From assembly GCA_963746805.1 (NCBI GenBank), contig CAVVCQ010000001.1, positions 992,001 through 1,056,000 of the forward strand: a stretch of 64,000 bases of DNA, read 5' to 3'. Shown here in pieces: positions 54,055 to 62,986 of this stretch. Each line of letters starts with the position of its first letter. Position 1 is the first letter of the stretch. A program made the position numbers and the translations under genes. The notes below the pieces were generated by a model. The model saw only the letters and a program-made list of their open reading frames with translations, searched no databases and was not told the origin of the DNA. This DNA comes from DATHTC01 sp963746805. GTDB taxonomy: Bacteria > Actinomycetota > Thermoleophilia > Gaiellales > Gaiellaceae.

Positions 54055-54884
54055 CGCCCCTCCAGTATCGCGTCCACCTCGACGGCGGTCGGCAGCGAGG
54101 GCTGTGCTCCCGGACGCGAGGCCGCGATCGCGCCTGCGGCGCACGCACGGCGCAGCGCCTCGTCCCGCGGGCGGCCCTCGAGGAGCGAGACGAGCAGGCA
54201 GGCGGTGAACGCGTCGCCGGCGGCGGTCCCGTCCACGGCCTCGACCCGCGGCGGCTCCGCGCGCGCGACCTCCGCCCCGCCCTCGAGCAGCACCGCGCCC
54301 TCCGCGCCGAGCGTGAGCGCGACGAAGCCGTCCTGCGCACCGAGCGTCTCGAGCTCGTAGCGGTTGACGACGAGCAGGTCGACGCGCGCGAGCAGCTCGG
54401 ACGGCAGCGTCCGCGCCGGTGCGGCGTTGAGACAGAGGAACCGCGCCTGGTGCGCCGCCTCGGCGACCGTGTCGAGCGGGATCTCGAGCTGGCAGAGCAC
54501 CGCTTCCGCCTCCCCCACGTCGACGTGCTCCGGCCGCAGCTCCGCGTTCGCGCCCGGCGCGACCACGATCGTGTTCTCGCCGGCGTCGTCGACGACGATC
54601 AGCGCAATCCCGGTCGGCGCGTCGAGCTCGACCACGTCCGTGCGGACGCCGTCGCCTCGCAATGCCTCGAGCACCTGTCGCGCGAAGTCGTCGCTGCCGA
54701 CGGCGCCGACGAAGCGCACGTCTGCGCCGAGCCGGGCCGCGGCGACCGCCTGGTTCGCGCCCTTGCCGCCGGGAATCCGCGCGAAGCTCGCGCCCGTGAC
54801 GGTCTCCCCCGGCCGCGGCAGCCGCGCCGTCCGCGCGACGAGATCGAGGTTCGCCGAGCCGACGACGGCGACGGAGGGGCTCAA
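54036..54884 (-). CDS. rbsK: Ribokinase
   Basis: 282 residues, PfkB family. Phosphorylates ribose at O5. Motifs are SANLDLVARTARLPRPGET, the GGKGANQAVAAARLG signature and the catalytic DGTAAGDAFTACLL. TTG start overlapping the upstream stop. Context with nucleoside hydrolase supports ribose as the substrate. Confidence 0.9.
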   Translation of the reverse strand: MSPSVAVVGSANLDLVARTARLPRPGETVTGASFARIPGGKGANQAVAAARLGADVRFVGAVGSDDFARQVLEALRGDGVRTDVVELDAPTGIALIVVDDAGENTIVVAPGANAELRPEHVDVGEAEAVLCQLEIPLDTVAEAAHQARFLCLNAAPARTLPSELLARVDLLVVNRYELETLGAQDGFVALTLGAEGAVLLEGGAEVARAEPPRVEAVDGTAAGDAFTACLLVSLLEGRPRDEALRRACAAGAIAASRPGAQPSLPTAVEVDAILEGRWRSPS

Positions 54885-55435
54885 GCCGCCAGCGCGCGCA
54901 GCTCGTCCGCGGCGCGGCCGAGCAGGTTCTCCCGCAGGTCGAACAGCCCGGCCCAGAGCGAGCTCCGGTCGGGCGTGAGGCGCATCCGCGCCGCGTCCGA
55001 GAGGCCCTCGAGCGCGCGCACGAGGACCGCGAGCTCGAGGTAGGCCTGCGCGACCCGGACCGGCGACGCCCTCACGCCGGCGCGCAGGAGCACCGGCCCC
55101 CACTCGACCAGCTCGGCCGCGCTCGGCTCGCCGTACCAGGAGCGCCCCGACTCGTTGCCGGCCTCGAGCTCGAGGAGGTAGCGCCCGAGCGGGTCCTCGA
55201 GTCCCGCCACGGCCGTCTCGGCGCGGTCGGCGGCGCGGCGCAGGGCCGCCTCGCGCTGTCCGGGCGTGGCGGGATCGGGCTCGCCGCGAGCCCAGCGCTC
55301 GAGCAGCCGGCAGAAGGCAAGGGCGGCCACCTCGGCCGCGGCGAGCTGGCCGACGAGCCGCCTTGTCGTGACCTCGCTCGCGCCCTGCTCGTCGAGCACG
55401 TCCCGCCAGTCCAGGACGAGGCGCCGAGGCGTCAA
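54881..55435 (-). CDS. Hypothetical helical protein
   Basis: 184 residues, all-helical by composition, starting LTPRRLVLDWRDVLDEQGASEVTTRRLV. No motif is recognised. TTG start overlapping the RNase J stop, and its own stop overlaps the ribokinase start, so it is embedded in that operon. Confidence 0.6.
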   Translation of the reverse strand: MTPRRLVLDWRDVLDEQGASEVTTRRLVGQLAAAEVAALAFCRLLERWARGEPDPATPGQREAALRRAADRAETAVAGLEDPLGRYLLELEAGNESGRSWYGEPSAAELVEWGPVLLRAGVRASPVRVAQAYLELAVLVRALEGLSDAARMRLTPDRSSLWAGLFDLRENLLGRAADELRALAA

Positions 55436-57093
55436 ATCTCGACGACGACCGGGAGGATCATCGGGCGCCGCCCCGTGCGGTCGTAGATCAGCTGGCCGAC
55501 GCCGTCGTGGAGGTGCTCCTGCAGCAGCTTGATCTCGCGCACGTCGTTGCGGAGGCACTCGTCGAGCACGCGGGCGGCCTCCTCGCGGAGCTCGTCCAGC
55601 ACCGGGCCCGGCTCGAGGAAGCCGCGGGAGATGAGCTCGGGCTCGGCCGCCGCGACCCCGTTCGAGGCCGCGACCGTGGCCACGAGGATGAGCACGCCGT
55701 CCTCGGCCAGGTGGCGCCGGTCGCGAAGCGCGACGTCCTTCACGTCGCCGACGCCGAGGCCGTCGACGAAGGTGACGCCTTGGTCGATCCGGTCGACGAT
55801 GCGCGGCGCGCGTCCCTGCTCGAGCTCGACGACGGACCCGTTCTCGGCGAGGATGATCGACTCGGCCGGGAGCCCCGCGTCGGCGGCGATCCGCCCGTGC
55901 GCAGTGAGCATGCGGAACTCCCCGTGCACCGGCATCACCGCGCGCGGGCGCAGCAGCGCGATCATCGTCCGCAGCTCCTCGACGTTGCCGTGGCCGGAGA
56001 CGTGGACGTCCGCGTTCTCCTCGTGGAGCACCTCGGCGCCGTTCTTCGTCAGCCGGTTGATCGCGTCGTGGACGCGGAGCTCGTTCCCGGGGATCGGCTT
56101 CGCCGAGATGATCACCGTGTCGCCGCGCTCGACCTTCACCGCAGGGTGGTCGTCGTAGGCGATCCGCGTCAGCGCGGAGAGCGGCTCGCCCTGCGAGCCG
56201 GTGCACATGATCAGGACCTCCTCCGGACGGTACTCGTCCAGGTCGGCCGGCTTGATCAGCACGCCGTCCGGCACGCGGACGTACTCCAGGTTCCGCGCGA
56301 TGTTGAGGTTCTTGCGCATCGAGCGGCCGACGACGCAGACCTTCCGGCCGCACTCGACGGCGACGTCGACGGCCTGCTGCAGGCGGTGGACGTTGGAGGC
56401 GAAGGTCGAGACGAGCACCCGGCCGCTGCGCTGCGGGATGATCTGCCGGAAGGCGACGCCGACGACGCGCTCCGAGCGCGTGTAGCCGGGCCGCTCGGCG
56501 TTCGTGGAGTCCCCGAGGAGGAGGTCGACGCCGCGGTTGCCGATCTCGGCGAGGCGGCCAACGTCGGTGCGCTGGCCGTCGACGGGCGTGTGGTCGAGCT
56601 TGTAGTCGCCGGTGACCACGATCCGGCCCGCCGGCGTCTCGATCACGACCGAGACCGCGTCCGGGATCGAGTGCGCGACGCGGACGAACTCCAGCGAGAA
56701 CGGCCCGAGCCGCACCGGCGCCTCGTTCGGCGCGATCTCGCGCAGCTCGGCCGCGCGCAGCAGCCCGTGCTCGTCGAGCTTCGACTTCACGAGCCCGAGC
56801 GTGAGGCGGGTCGCCAGCACCTCGGGCGCGCCGACCTCGCGCAGGAGGTACGGCAGTGCGCCGACGTGGTCCTCGTGCCCGTGCGTGAGGACGACGCCGA
56901 CGATCCGGTCGCGGCGGTCGGCGAGCCAGGAGAAGTCCGGCAGGACGAGGTCGACGCCGAGATGCTCGTCGCGCGGGAAGGCGAGGCCGGCGTCGACGAC
57001 GAGGATGCGGTCCTCGCACTCGAAAGCGGTCATGTTCTTCCCGACCTCGCCGAGGCCGCCGAGCGGGATGATGTGACAGGTTGCGCCGTTCAC
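55432..57093 (-). CDS. rnj: Ribonuclease J
   Basis: 553 residues. Metallo-beta-lactamase/beta-CASP nuclease with endo- and 5'-exonuclease activity. Zinc motif LTHGHEDHVGALPYLL (about residues 69-84), VTGDYKLDHTPVDG, the beta-CASP VSTFASNVHRLQQ and TGSQGEPLSALTRI, and PVHGEFRML. GTG start. First gene of the minus-strand run toward ftsK. The window therefore encodes both RNase J and RNase Y. Confidence 0.95.
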   Translation of the reverse strand: MNGATCHIIPLGGLGEVGKNMTAFECEDRILVVDAGLAFPRDEHLGVDLVLPDFSWLADRRDRIVGVVLTHGHEDHVGALPYLLREVGAPEVLATRLTLGLVKSKLDEHGLLRAAELREIAPNEAPVRLGPFSLEFVRVAHSIPDAVSVVIETPAGRIVVTGDYKLDHTPVDGQRTDVGRLAEIGNRGVDLLLGDSTNAERPGYTRSERVVGVAFRQIIPQRSGRVLVSTFASNVHRLQQAVDVAVECGRKVCVVGRSMRKNLNIARNLEYVRVPDGVLIKPADLDEYRPEEVLIMCTGSQGEPLSALTRIAYDDHPAVKVERGDTVIISAKPIPGNELRVHDAINRLTKNGAEVLHEENADVHVSGHGNVEELRTMIALLRPRAVMPVHGEFRMLTAHGRIAADAGLPAESIILAENGSVVELEQGRAPRIVDRIDQGVTFVDGLGVGDVKDVALRDRRHLAEDGVLILVATVAASNGVAAAEPELISRGFLEPGPVLDELREEAARVLDECLRNDVREIKLLQEHLHDGVGQLIYDRTGRRPMILPVVVEI

Positions 57094-57182
57094 GGCATCG
57101 GAGTGTAGAGACGACCCGGCGCGCGCCCCGGTTCCCTCGGAAGGGGGAAGCGCCCGATCGGACTACGAAGGAGAACGTACAG

Positions 57183-58880
57183 GTGCGCGTTGATGGCACC
57201 GCGGCAGGCGCTTCGCGCCGGAGCGGCCACGGGTTGGACCGCTTTCACGACGGCGGCGTGTCCGCCCTCGTCACGTTGCTCGCGTGCGGCGCCACCGTCG
57301 TGCTCGTGCTGACGGCCGGGTCGGCGCTCGACGCCGTCCGTGCCGAGCCCGCGGTCGCGGCCGCCTACCTCGCGATCGCGCTCGGGCTCGGGCTCGTCAA
57401 CGTCGAGGTCTACGGTCGCGGCACCGTCAGCGTCGGCGCGATCGGGCTGCTCGCCATCGGGATCGCGCTCGGCCCGGGGCCGGCGGCGTACGCGGCGGTG
57501 CTCGTCGCGGCCGCGGCCTGGCTGCGGCTCGGTGGACGTCCCCAGCGTGCGATCTTCAACGCGGGCGCGCTCGCGATCGCCGCGGCGGCCGGCGCCGAGA
57601 TCTACACGCTCGTGGCCGGCGCCGGCGACAGCGTCCTCCTCCGCAGCGCGGCGGGCCTCGCCGCGGGCACCGTGTTCTGGCTCCTCAACATCGGCCTGCT
57701 GACGCTCGTGATGGCGTTCTCCGAGAGCCTCTCGCCGGTCGCCGTCTGGAACGAGCGCTTCCGCTGGCTGACGCCGTACTACCTCGCGTACGGGCCGCTC
57801 GCGCTCGCGTCGGTGCTGGCCGAGGAGCGTGTCGGCGTCCTGGGCCTCGTCGCCTTCACGCTCCCGCCGGCCGTGCTCGTGCACTCGATGCGCCAGTACC
57901 TCACACGGACGCGCGAGTCGGTGGAGCAGGTCCGCGCCGTCAACGAGCGGCTGGCCACGGCGAACGCCCAGCTCGCGGCGCGCAACGACGACCTGCGTGA
58001 GCTGCTCGAGTTCGCCGGCGGGCTCTCGCAGCACGCGCACGACCGCGCAGAGCTCGTCGCGTACACCGAGCGCTGGCTCTCGCGCGTGACCCGCGGCGAC
58101 GCGAAGATCCGGATCGGTCCGGGCTCGGGCGGCGTCCCGCTGCGCGCGAGCGGCGTCCAGGTCGGCTCGCTCAGCCTCGTCGACGGCGACGAGGAGCGCT
58201 GGGGCCGCCTCCGCGACGCAGTGCTCCCGCACCTCGCGACGGCGATCCAGAACGTCGTCAGCGTCGAGGAGGCCCGCCGCACGCACCTGGCGACGATCGC
58301 CGCGCTCTCGCGCTCGATGGAGGCGAAGGACTACTACACCGGCGGACACACCGAGCGCGTCGCCACCCTCGCCGTCGAGCTCGGCAAGCGGCTCGGGCTC
58401 GAGGGGGACGACCTCGACGCGCTCCAGATCGGGGCGCTGCTCCACGACGTCGGCAAGATCGGGATCCCCGAGCGGATCCTCCACAAGCCCGGCCCGCTGG
58501 ACGACGACGAGTGGGCCGTGATGCGCGAGCACCCGGTGATCTCCGACTACATCCTCTCGGAGGTCGAGCTGCCGCCGATCGTGCGCCAGGTCGCCCGCTG
58601 GAGCCACGAGCGGATCGACGGGCAGGGCTATCCCGACCGGCTCACGGGCGACGCGATCCCGCTCGCCGCCCGGATCGTGCTCGTCGCCGACGCGTTCGAC
58701 GCGATCACGACCGACCGGCCGTACCGCCCGGCGCGGGACCCGCTTGCAGCGCTGGCCGAGCTGCGTGCGAACGCCGGCTCGCAGTTCTGCCCGGTCGTGG
58801 TGGCGGCGCTGGAACGGTTCGCGGCCGAGCGGCCCCTGGCGGCGTTCGGCGACGTGCCGCCGCTGCGCGCGGTGTCCTAG
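57183..58880 (+). CDS. Membrane HD-GYP domain phosphodiesterase
   Basis: 565 residues from GTG with AAGGAG upstream. A membrane module of six to eight helices (about 25-240), a coiled coil, a degenerate GAF-like region (about 280-365) and an HD-GYP domain (about 370-550) with LLHDVGKIGIPERIL and ERIDGQGYPDRL. Predicted to hydrolyse c-di-GMP. The membrane module resembles module 2 of the protein at 19100-21871 (shared GTxSVxAxGxLA, RFxWLxPxYxAYG). No cyclase domain. Confidence 0.9.
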   Translation: MRVDGTAAGASRRSGHGLDRFHDGGVSALVTLLACGATVVLVLTAGSALDAVRAEPAVAAAYLAIALGLGLVNVEVYGRGTVSVGAIGLLAIGIALGPGPAAYAAVLVAAAAWLRLGGRPQRAIFNAGALAIAAAAGAEIYTLVAGAGDSVLLRSAAGLAAGTVFWLLNIGLLTLVMAFSESLSPVAVWNERFRWLTPYYLAYGPLALASVLAEERVGVLGLVAFTLPPAVLVHSMRQYLTRTRESVEQVRAVNERLATANAQLAARNDDLRELLEFAGGLSQHAHDRAELVAYTERWLSRVTRGDAKIRIGPGSGGVPLRASGVQVGSLSLVDGDEERWGRLRDAVLPHLATAIQNVVSVEEARRTHLATIAALSRSMEAKDYYTGGHTERVATLAVELGKRLGLEGDDLDALQIGALLHDVGKIGIPERILHKPGPLDDDEWAVMREHPVISDYILSEVELPPIVRQVARWSHERIDGQGYPDRLTGDAIPLAARIVLVADAFDAITTDRPYRPARDPLAALAELRANAGSQFCPVVVAALERFAAERPLAAFGDVPPLRAVS

Positions 58881-59758
58881 GCCGCTGCCGGAGCGAGCAG
58901 CCCGAGGCGCTCGAGGCAGCCGCGGACGACCTCCCGCTCCTCGTCGGTGGCCTCGACCAGCGGCAGGCGCAGGCCGCCGACCTCGTGGCCGAGCAGGTTC
59001 AGGGCCGCCTTGATCGCGATGGGGTTGACGACCACCTTGAGGATGTCGAGGGCCGGCCGCAGCTCCTCGTCGAGCCGGCGCGCGCCGTCGACGTCGCCCT
59101 CGCGGAACCGGCGGATCAGCTCCTTCACCTGCGGGCCGACGACGTGCGTGTGGACGCAGATGCCGCCGACGCCGCCGAGCTCGAGGAAGGGCAGGACGAG
59201 GTCGTCGTCGCCCGCGTAGAGGTCGAGCCCGACGTCGACGATGTGCCGGGCCTGCGCGAGGTCGTCGTAGGCCTGCTTCACCGCCCGGATAGTCGGGATC
59301 GCGGCGAGCTCGGTGATCGTCTCGGGCTCGATGTTGACGATCACGCGGCCCGGGATGTTGTAGGCGATCACGGGCAGCTCGGTGGCGTCGGCCACGGCCT
59401 GGAAGTGCGCCACGATCCCGCGCTGCGGCGGCTTGTTGTAGTAGGGCGCGACGACGAGCAGTCCGTCGACGCCGGCGCCCGCAGCGCGCTTCGCGAGCTC
59501 CACCGAGTGGTGCGTGTCGTAGGTGCCCGCCCCCGCGACGACGGTCGCACGGTCGCCGACCTCCTCCACGGCCGTGCGCCAGAGAAGCACCTTCTCGTCG
59601 TCGGAGAGGGTCGCCCCCTCGCCGGTCGACCCGGTGACGGCGAGCCCGTCGGAGCCGTTCTCGACGAGGTGGCGGGCCAGCGCGCGGAACCGGTCGAGGT
59701 CGACCTCGCCGTCGGCCCCGAAGGGCGTGACGATCGCGGTCAGGACCTCGCCGAACAC
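58877..59758 (-). CDS. dapA: 4-hydroxy-tetrahydrodipicolinate synthase
   Basis: 293 residues. Condenses pyruvate with aspartate semialdehyde, the first step of the DAP branch. Schiff-base lysine in IRAVKQAYDD (about residue 160), the tyrosine of AYNIPGR and the TGSTGEGATL motif are present. GTG start. Convergent with the HD-GYP gene, overlapping by four bases. Confidence 0.95.
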   Translation of the reverse strand: MFGEVLTAIVTPFGADGEVDLDRFRALARHLVENGSDGLAVTGSTGEGATLSDDEKVLLWRTAVEEVGDRATVVAGAGTYDTHHSVELAKRAAGAGVDGLLVVAPYYNKPPQRGIVAHFQAVADATELPVIAYNIPGRVIVNIEPETITELAAIPTIRAVKQAYDDLAQARHIVDVGLDLYAGDDDLVLPFLELGGVGGICVHTHVVGPQVKELIRRFREGDVDGARRLDEELRPALDILKVVVNPIAIKAALNLLGHEVGGLRLPLVEATDEEREVVRGCLERLGLLAPAAA

Positions 59759-59767
59759 GACGGGAGT

Positions 59768-60298
59768 CTACTCCGCCGTCGCCACGGCTCCTCCCTGCGG
59801 CCGACGGCGCCACGCGAGGCCGAGCGCGACCGCTGCGAAGGCGGCGAGCGCGAGGCCCGTGAGCGGCATCGCCCACTCCAGCGCGGACGACGCGTTCGCG
59901 ACGGGCTCGTTCGCGAGCGCGAAGAAGGCGTCACGCCGCTCGCTGCGGCCGCCGGCGTAGGTCGCCGTCCCGCGGATGCCGACGACGGCGCGCTCGACGC
60001 CTCCGGCCGGGACGCGGACGGTCGCGGCGTAGATCCCGTCTTCGTGCGCTCCCGAACGCGCATAGGCGTCCTGCTGCGAGCCGTCGGCGCCGAACAGGCG
60101 CAGGTAGACGCCGTCGGCGTTGACCCGGTGCGACTGCTCCTCCTCGATCCGGAGGCTCCAGACGACCCGAACCTCCGTCCCCGGCTCGGCATCCGCGGGG
60201 ATGGGCGTCACGATCGTCGCCGTGACGTCCCCCTTCCCGAACGCGGGCGCTGCGAGGGTCAGGGCGGCAATGGCGACTGCAACGATGCGGGTTGGCAT
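59768..60298 (-). CDS. Secreted membrane-anchored beta-domain protein
   Basis: 176 residues with a signal peptide (VAVAIAALTLAAPAFG), one beta-sandwich domain (TATIVTPIPADAEPGTEVRVVWSLRI, VYLRLFGADG, IYAATVRVPAGGVERAVVGIRG) and one C-terminal helix. The domain resembles FixH/YtkA-like or Ig-like modules. It starts 30 bases after the GNAT gene and ends nine bases before dapA. Function unknown. Confidence 0.75.
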   Translation of the reverse strand: MPTRIVAVAIAALTLAAPAFGKGDVTATIVTPIPADAEPGTEVRVVWSLRIEEEQSHRVNADGVYLRLFGADGSQQDAYARSGAHEDGIYAATVRVPAGGVERAVVGIRGTATYAGGRSERRDAFFALANEPVANASSALEWAMPLTGLALAAFAAVALGLAWRRRPQGGAVATAE

Positions 60299-60328
60299 CG
60301 GCGACCTCCTCCGGTGGCGACGCCCGCT

Positions 60329-60886
60329 CTACACCGGCGTGCCTCCGCGGGTTCCCGCAAGGTCGAGCCCGAGGATCGTGTACGGGTCACCGATCGAGGC
60401 AAAGCGGAGCGTCGGAACGACCGTCACCCAGCCTCGCCCCTCGTACAGCGAGAGCGCCGGCTCGTTGCCGGCCTGCGTGGAGAGCAGCGACGTGGGCGAG
60501 TCGGGATACGACGCCAGGAGCTCGTCGTGGAGCCGGGTGCCGAGACCGCGGCGGCGCCAGGCAGGCGCGACGTGGAGCTCGGCGAGCTCGACGTGACCCG
60601 GACGGAACCACCGCTTGCGCTGGGCCGGCGTCATCGCCGCGCGGACGGCGTCGTGCCACCACTGACCCGGCGCGCCGCAGTAGCCGTACGCGAACCCGAC
60701 GATGTGGCGGGCGCCGTCGACGGCGGCGAGGAACGTGAACGCGTCGCGGGCCGTGTGACGCGGCAGGATCTCGCCGACGCGGTCCTCGGTCACCCACGTC
60801 CATACGGCCGCGATCTCCACCCGGCGCGCCAGCACCTCCTCGGGCGCGAGACGGACGAGCTCAGTCGAGGAGCGCCTCGAGACCAA
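60329..60886 (-). CDS. GNAT-family acetyltransferase
   Basis: About 185 residues. The acetyl-CoA loop is VAPAWRRRGLGTRLHDELL, followed by LLSTQAGNEPALSLYEGRGWVTV, the usual GNAT end. The start is uncertain: TTG at 60886, overlapping dapB by 26 bases, keeps the first strand VRLAPEEV; GTG at 60835 would remove it. Acceptor unknown. Confidence 0.8.
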   Translation of the reverse strand: MVSRRSSTELVRLAPEEVLARRVEIAAVWTWVTEDRVGEILPRHTARDAFTFLAAVDGARHIVGFAYGYCGAPGQWWHDAVRAAMTPAQRKRWFRPGHVELAELHVAPAWRRRGLGTRLHDELLASYPDSPTSLLSTQAGNEPALSLYEGRGWVTVVPTLRFASIGDPYTILGLDLAGTRGGTPV

Positions 60887-61469
60887 CCGTGACCCCCGGC
60901 GGCAAGTCCGGCAGACGCCCGAGCGCGAGGAGCACACCCGGGACGAACGCCTCGCGCGACGTCGTGTCGTGGCGGACGGTCAGCACCTGCCCCTCCCCGC
61001 CGAAGAGCACTTCCTGGTGCGCGACGAGGCCGCGGAGCCGGACGGAGTGGATCGGCACCTCGCCGCCGATCAGCGCGGCCGTGGCCTTCGCCGTGCCCGA
61101 GGGTGCGTCCCGCTTCGTGTCGGCGTGCAGTTCGACGATCTCGGCCTGCGGCAGGTACCGGGCCGCCTCGCGGGCGAAGCGCATCATCAGGACGGCGCCG
61201 ACGGCGAAGTTCGGTGCGTGAAAGACGGCGACGCCCGCCTCGCGCGCCGGGGCGTCCGCGGCCTCGACCTCCCAGCCCGTCGTGCCCACGACCGCCGGAA
61301 CGCCCCGCTCGATCGCGGCGAGGACGTTCGGCAGCGCCGCGTCGGGCGCGGTGAAGTCGACGACCGCCTCCGCCTCGTCCAGCTCCGCCAGCGTGTGCCC
61401 TTCGCGCTCGAGCGCAGGCCCGAGCACGCGGCCGACCTTGCCGGTCCGGCCGTTGAGGCAGACCCTCAC
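60861..61469 (-). CDS. dapB: 4-hydroxy-tetrahydrodipicolinate reductase, short form
   Basis: 202 residues. Reduces the DapA product. Nucleotide motif LNGRTGKVGRVLG at the N-terminus, VVGTTGW, HAPNFAVGAVLMMRFA and the substrate motif ELHADTKRDAPSGTA are all present. About 40 residues are missing between the first helix and VVDFTAPDAAL compared with typical DapB (about 245-270). GTG start; downstream genes continue to dapA. Confidence 0.9.
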   Translation of the reverse strand: MRVCLNGRTGKVGRVLGPALEREGHTLAELDEAEAVVDFTAPDAALPNVLAAIERGVPAVVGTTGWEVEAADAPAREAGVAVFHAPNFAVGAVLMMRFAREAARYLPQAEIVELHADTKRDAPSGTAKATAALIGGEVPIHSVRLRGLVAHQEVLFGGEGQVLTVRHDTTSREAFVPGVLLALGRLPDLPPGVTVGLEALLD

Positions 61470-61617
61470 GCTCCTGGTCGCCCTTCACTCCCGCCCGGCG
61501 GAGCCGGGCTTCGCGAACGGCTGACGTCGCTCGCGCCGCTCCAGCCGGCGGGCCGTACTTCCGTACTGTCCCACCGTCCTGCGCGCCGCAAGCGACGTCC
61601 CAGGAACGTGAGGAACC

Positions 61618-62913
61618 TCACGCCGCCGCGCGCGCCTCGAGGCCCGGATTCACGCGCGCCACCGCGGTACGGAACCGCTCCTCGCTCGGCCCGATCCCGG
61701 ACGCCGAGACGCGCTCCGGCTCGAGGAGGAGCGCGCAGAGCTCCGACACGGCCGCCGCCTCGACCGCGTCGATCTCCGCGATCAGCCGCTCGGTGGTCAG
61801 CAGCTCCGTGTCGGTGACGATCGACTTCCCGAGCCGCGTCATCCGGTTCGAGGTGGACTCCATCGCAAGCATCAGCCGCCCCTTGATGTTCTCCTTCGCG
61901 CGCTCGAGCTCCGCCTCGCCCACGTTCCCGGCGGCGATGTCGGCGAGCTGTTCGGCGACGATCGCGAAGCAGTCCTCGAGGTTCTCCTCGCGCGTGCCCA
62001 CGTAGACGCCGACGAGGCCGGTGTCGGAGTACTGCGAGACGAAGCTGTAGACGGTGTACGCCATGCCACGCTTCTCCCGGATCTCCTGGAAGAGCCGCGA
62101 GGACGCCGAGCCGCCGAGGATCGCGTCGAGGATCGAGGCGGCGAAGCGTCGCCGGTCGGAGCGCGCGATCCCGGGGGCGCCGACGCAGACGTGGTACTGC
62201 TCGGTCTCCTTCCGCGCGAAGCGGAGGCCCGGCGGCGGCGGCTGCACGAGCAGGTGGCGCGTCGGCGGCGGCGGCGCGGCGGCGGGGACGCGGCCCGCCT
62301 GCGCACGCCCGAGCAGCTCGAGGAAGTGCTCGTGCTCGAGGTTCCCGGCCCCGGCGACGACGATGTTCGCGCCGACGTAGGCGACGCCGTGGAAGCGCGC
62401 GACCTCGTCGCGGGAGATCGAGGACAGCACCTCGCGGGTGCCGATGACGGGGCGCCCGAGCGGATGGTCGTCGAAGACCGCCTCCGAGAAGAGGTCGTGC
62501 ACGAGCTCCTGCGGCGTGTCCTCGTACATCGCGATCTCCTCGAGCACGACCTCCCGCTCGTTGTCGAGGTCGTCGAAACTCGGGGCGAAGACCATGTCGG
62601 TCATCAGGTCGAGCGCGGTGTCGACGTGATGGTCCGGCACGCGCGCGTAGACGACCGTGTGCTCGCGCGACGTCGCCGCGTTGAGCTCGCCGCCGAGGCC
62701 GTCGAACACCTCGGCGATCTCCTGGGCCGTGTAGCGGCTCGTCCCCTTGAAGAGCAGGTGCTCGATGAAGTGGCTCACGCCCGCGTGGGGCGGCGTCTCG
62801 TCGCGCGAGCCGGTACCGATCCAGAACCCCAGCGACACCGACCGGACGCTCCCGACGTGCTCGGAGACGACGCGCTCTCCGGAGTCGAGCTCGGACAGGA
62901 CGTAGTTCTGCAT
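61618..62913 (-). CDS. M16-family zinc metallopeptidase
   Basis: 431 residues. The inverted zinc motif HFIEHLLFKGT (about residues 48-58) and the downstream Glu in the NAATSREHTVVYARV region mark the active subunit, as in bacterial processing-peptidase-like proteins near dapA/dapB in actinobacteria. The R/Y region GMAYTVYSFVSQYSDTGLVGVYVGT is also present. Substrate unknown. Confidence 0.92.
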   Translation of the reverse strand: MQNYVLSELDSGERVVSEHVGSVRSVSLGFWIGTGSRDETPPHAGVSHFIEHLLFKGTSRYTAQEIAEVFDGLGGELNAATSREHTVVYARVPDHHVDTALDLMTDMVFAPSFDDLDNEREVVLEEIAMYEDTPQELVHDLFSEAVFDDHPLGRPVIGTREVLSSISRDEVARFHGVAYVGANIVVAGAGNLEHEHFLELLGRAQAGRVPAAAPPPPTRHLLVQPPPPGLRFARKETEQYHVCVGAPGIARSDRRRFAASILDAILGGSASSRLFQEIREKRGMAYTVYSFVSQYSDTGLVGVYVGTREENLEDCFAIVAEQLADIAAGNVGEAELERAKENIKGRLMLAMESTSNRMTRLGKSIVTDTELLTTERLIAEIDAVEAAAVSELCALLLEPERVSASGIGPSEERFRTAVARVNPGLEARAAA

Positions 62914-62986
62914 CGGCGCATCCTAGGCAGTCCCGCCGGGTGCAGGGCTTTTCGGATGCGCTCCCAGCAGGCATATTCCCTTGTCC

